Below are positions 58,048 through 58,313 of a DNA stretch of 58,313 nt, one piece after another; within the stretch, counting starts at the first letter, position 1; each line of letters begins with the position of its first letter. The DNA is taken from assembly GCA_019187195.1 (NCBI GenBank), contig JABAQT010000057.1, forward strand, positions 2,378 to 60,690, written 5' to 3'. The stretch comes from Bryobacteraceae bacterium. GTDB taxonomy: Bacteria; Acidobacteriota; Terriglobia; Bryobacterales; Bryobacteraceae. Both the position numbers and the translations under genes were made by a program. The notes below the pieces were generated by a model. The model saw nothing but the letters and a program-made list of their open reading frames with translations. It had not been told where the DNA came from and did not search any database.

Positions 58048-58313
58048 ATGCCCGCGTATGTGCTCCAACCAGTGACAGCCGAAGACGGCGATTTTCTGCT
58101 CGCTGTCTTCCGCGCTTCCCATCCTGAATATGAAATGCTGCCCGTCGCCGAGGAACAAAGAAGGCAGTTGATCGGAATGCAACTTCAACTGCAAACGTCC
58201 AGCTATCGCACCCGTTATCCGGAATCCCGGCACGATCTCATCCTCGTGGATGGCAAGCCCGCGGGGCGCATCTGGGTGGCGCGCGCCGAAGACGAGATCC
58301 GCATCCTGGACGC
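58048..58313 (+). CDS. GNAT-family acetyltransferase, cut by right window edge
   Basis: The first 88 residues are present. They begin YVLQPVTAEDGDFLLAVFRA, then LIGMQLQLQTSSYRTRYPES and DLILVDGKPAGRIWVARAED, which match the N-terminal half of GNAT enzymes that follow tail-collar triplets in other bacteria. The acetyl-CoA loop lies beyond the window. ATG 58048 begins ten bases after the third collar gene, so it is co-transcribed. Substrate unknown. Confidence 0.8.
   Translation, partial: MPAYVLQPVTAEDGDFLLAVFRASHPEYEMLPVAEEQRRQLIGMQLQLQTSSYRTRYPESRHDLILVDGKPAGRIWVARAEDEIRILD

Overview
The window looks like ordinary chromosome of a GC-rich, didermic (LPS-type) bacterium, most probably an acidobacterium of the Bryobacterales/Solibacter type. 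This placement is inferred from the gene repertoire: an Oar-like TonB-dependent receptor, a PEP-CTERM protein, a giant secreted protein of P-domain, DUF11 and Ig-like modules, three tail-collar (microcystin-dependent) proteins and a matrixin with TIG-type domains. LptE, RseP and an outer-membrane barrel show there is an outer membrane. I saw no rRNA, tRNA, CRISPR array, insertion sequence or prophage core. Genes are dense, and many starts overlap the previous stop (ATGA, GTGA, TGATG), so several blocks are translationally coupled operons.

Left part (1-11 kb). A VanX-like dipeptidase, a MarR regulator and a MOSC protein form one plus-strand operon that converges on an N-acyl-D-amino-acid deacylase. 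A minus-strand operon psd-pssA-asd-like-lptE-holA mixes phospholipid synthesis, LPS assembly and replication; its Asd-like member has lost its catalytic residues. A TPR protein, a short-chain dehydrogenase and a DtxR/MntR regulator follow.

Centre-left (11-21.7 kb). This holds the most system-like locus: two divergent operons. One encodes a TPR/YaiO-type outer-membrane barrel, an anchored TPR protein and a membrane-bound phosphotransferase of the sulfatase fold. The other encodes a pseudo-receiver/receiver regulator, a membrane HEAT-repeat protein and a processive GT2 polymer synthase. I read it as a candidate exopolysaccharide synthesis, decoration and export machine. Next to it lies an NRAMP Mn/Fe transporter fused to a universal-stress domain, with a palindrome over its predicted -10 box.

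Centre (21.8-36.8 kb). A secreted matrixin with a small secreted partner comes first. A TMTC-like membrane glycosyltransferase with TPRs is coupled to a GT2-GtrA-methyltransferase triple fusion. Then follow alkyladenine glycosylase (minus), the operon thpR-plsY-gpsA-ECF sigma-anti-sigma-DUF3106-like, the convergent dxr-rseP pair, and an HIBADH-family dehydrogenase. A long perfect inverted repeat lies in the dxr leader.

Right part (37-58.3 kb). A Cys/Met-metabolism PLP enzyme, an OmpA-like-domain protein without a signal peptide, a GNAT enzyme, the Oar-like receptor, a polysaccharide deacetylase, a pentapeptide-repeat protein coupled to a divergent peptide deformylase, an MpgP-like HAD phosphatase and a NarL-type two-component pair lead to the surface region. 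That region contains the PEP-CTERM protein, the 1871-aa repeat protein (including four tandem units of exactly 303 bp), three tail-collar genes and a GNAT gene cut by the window edge.
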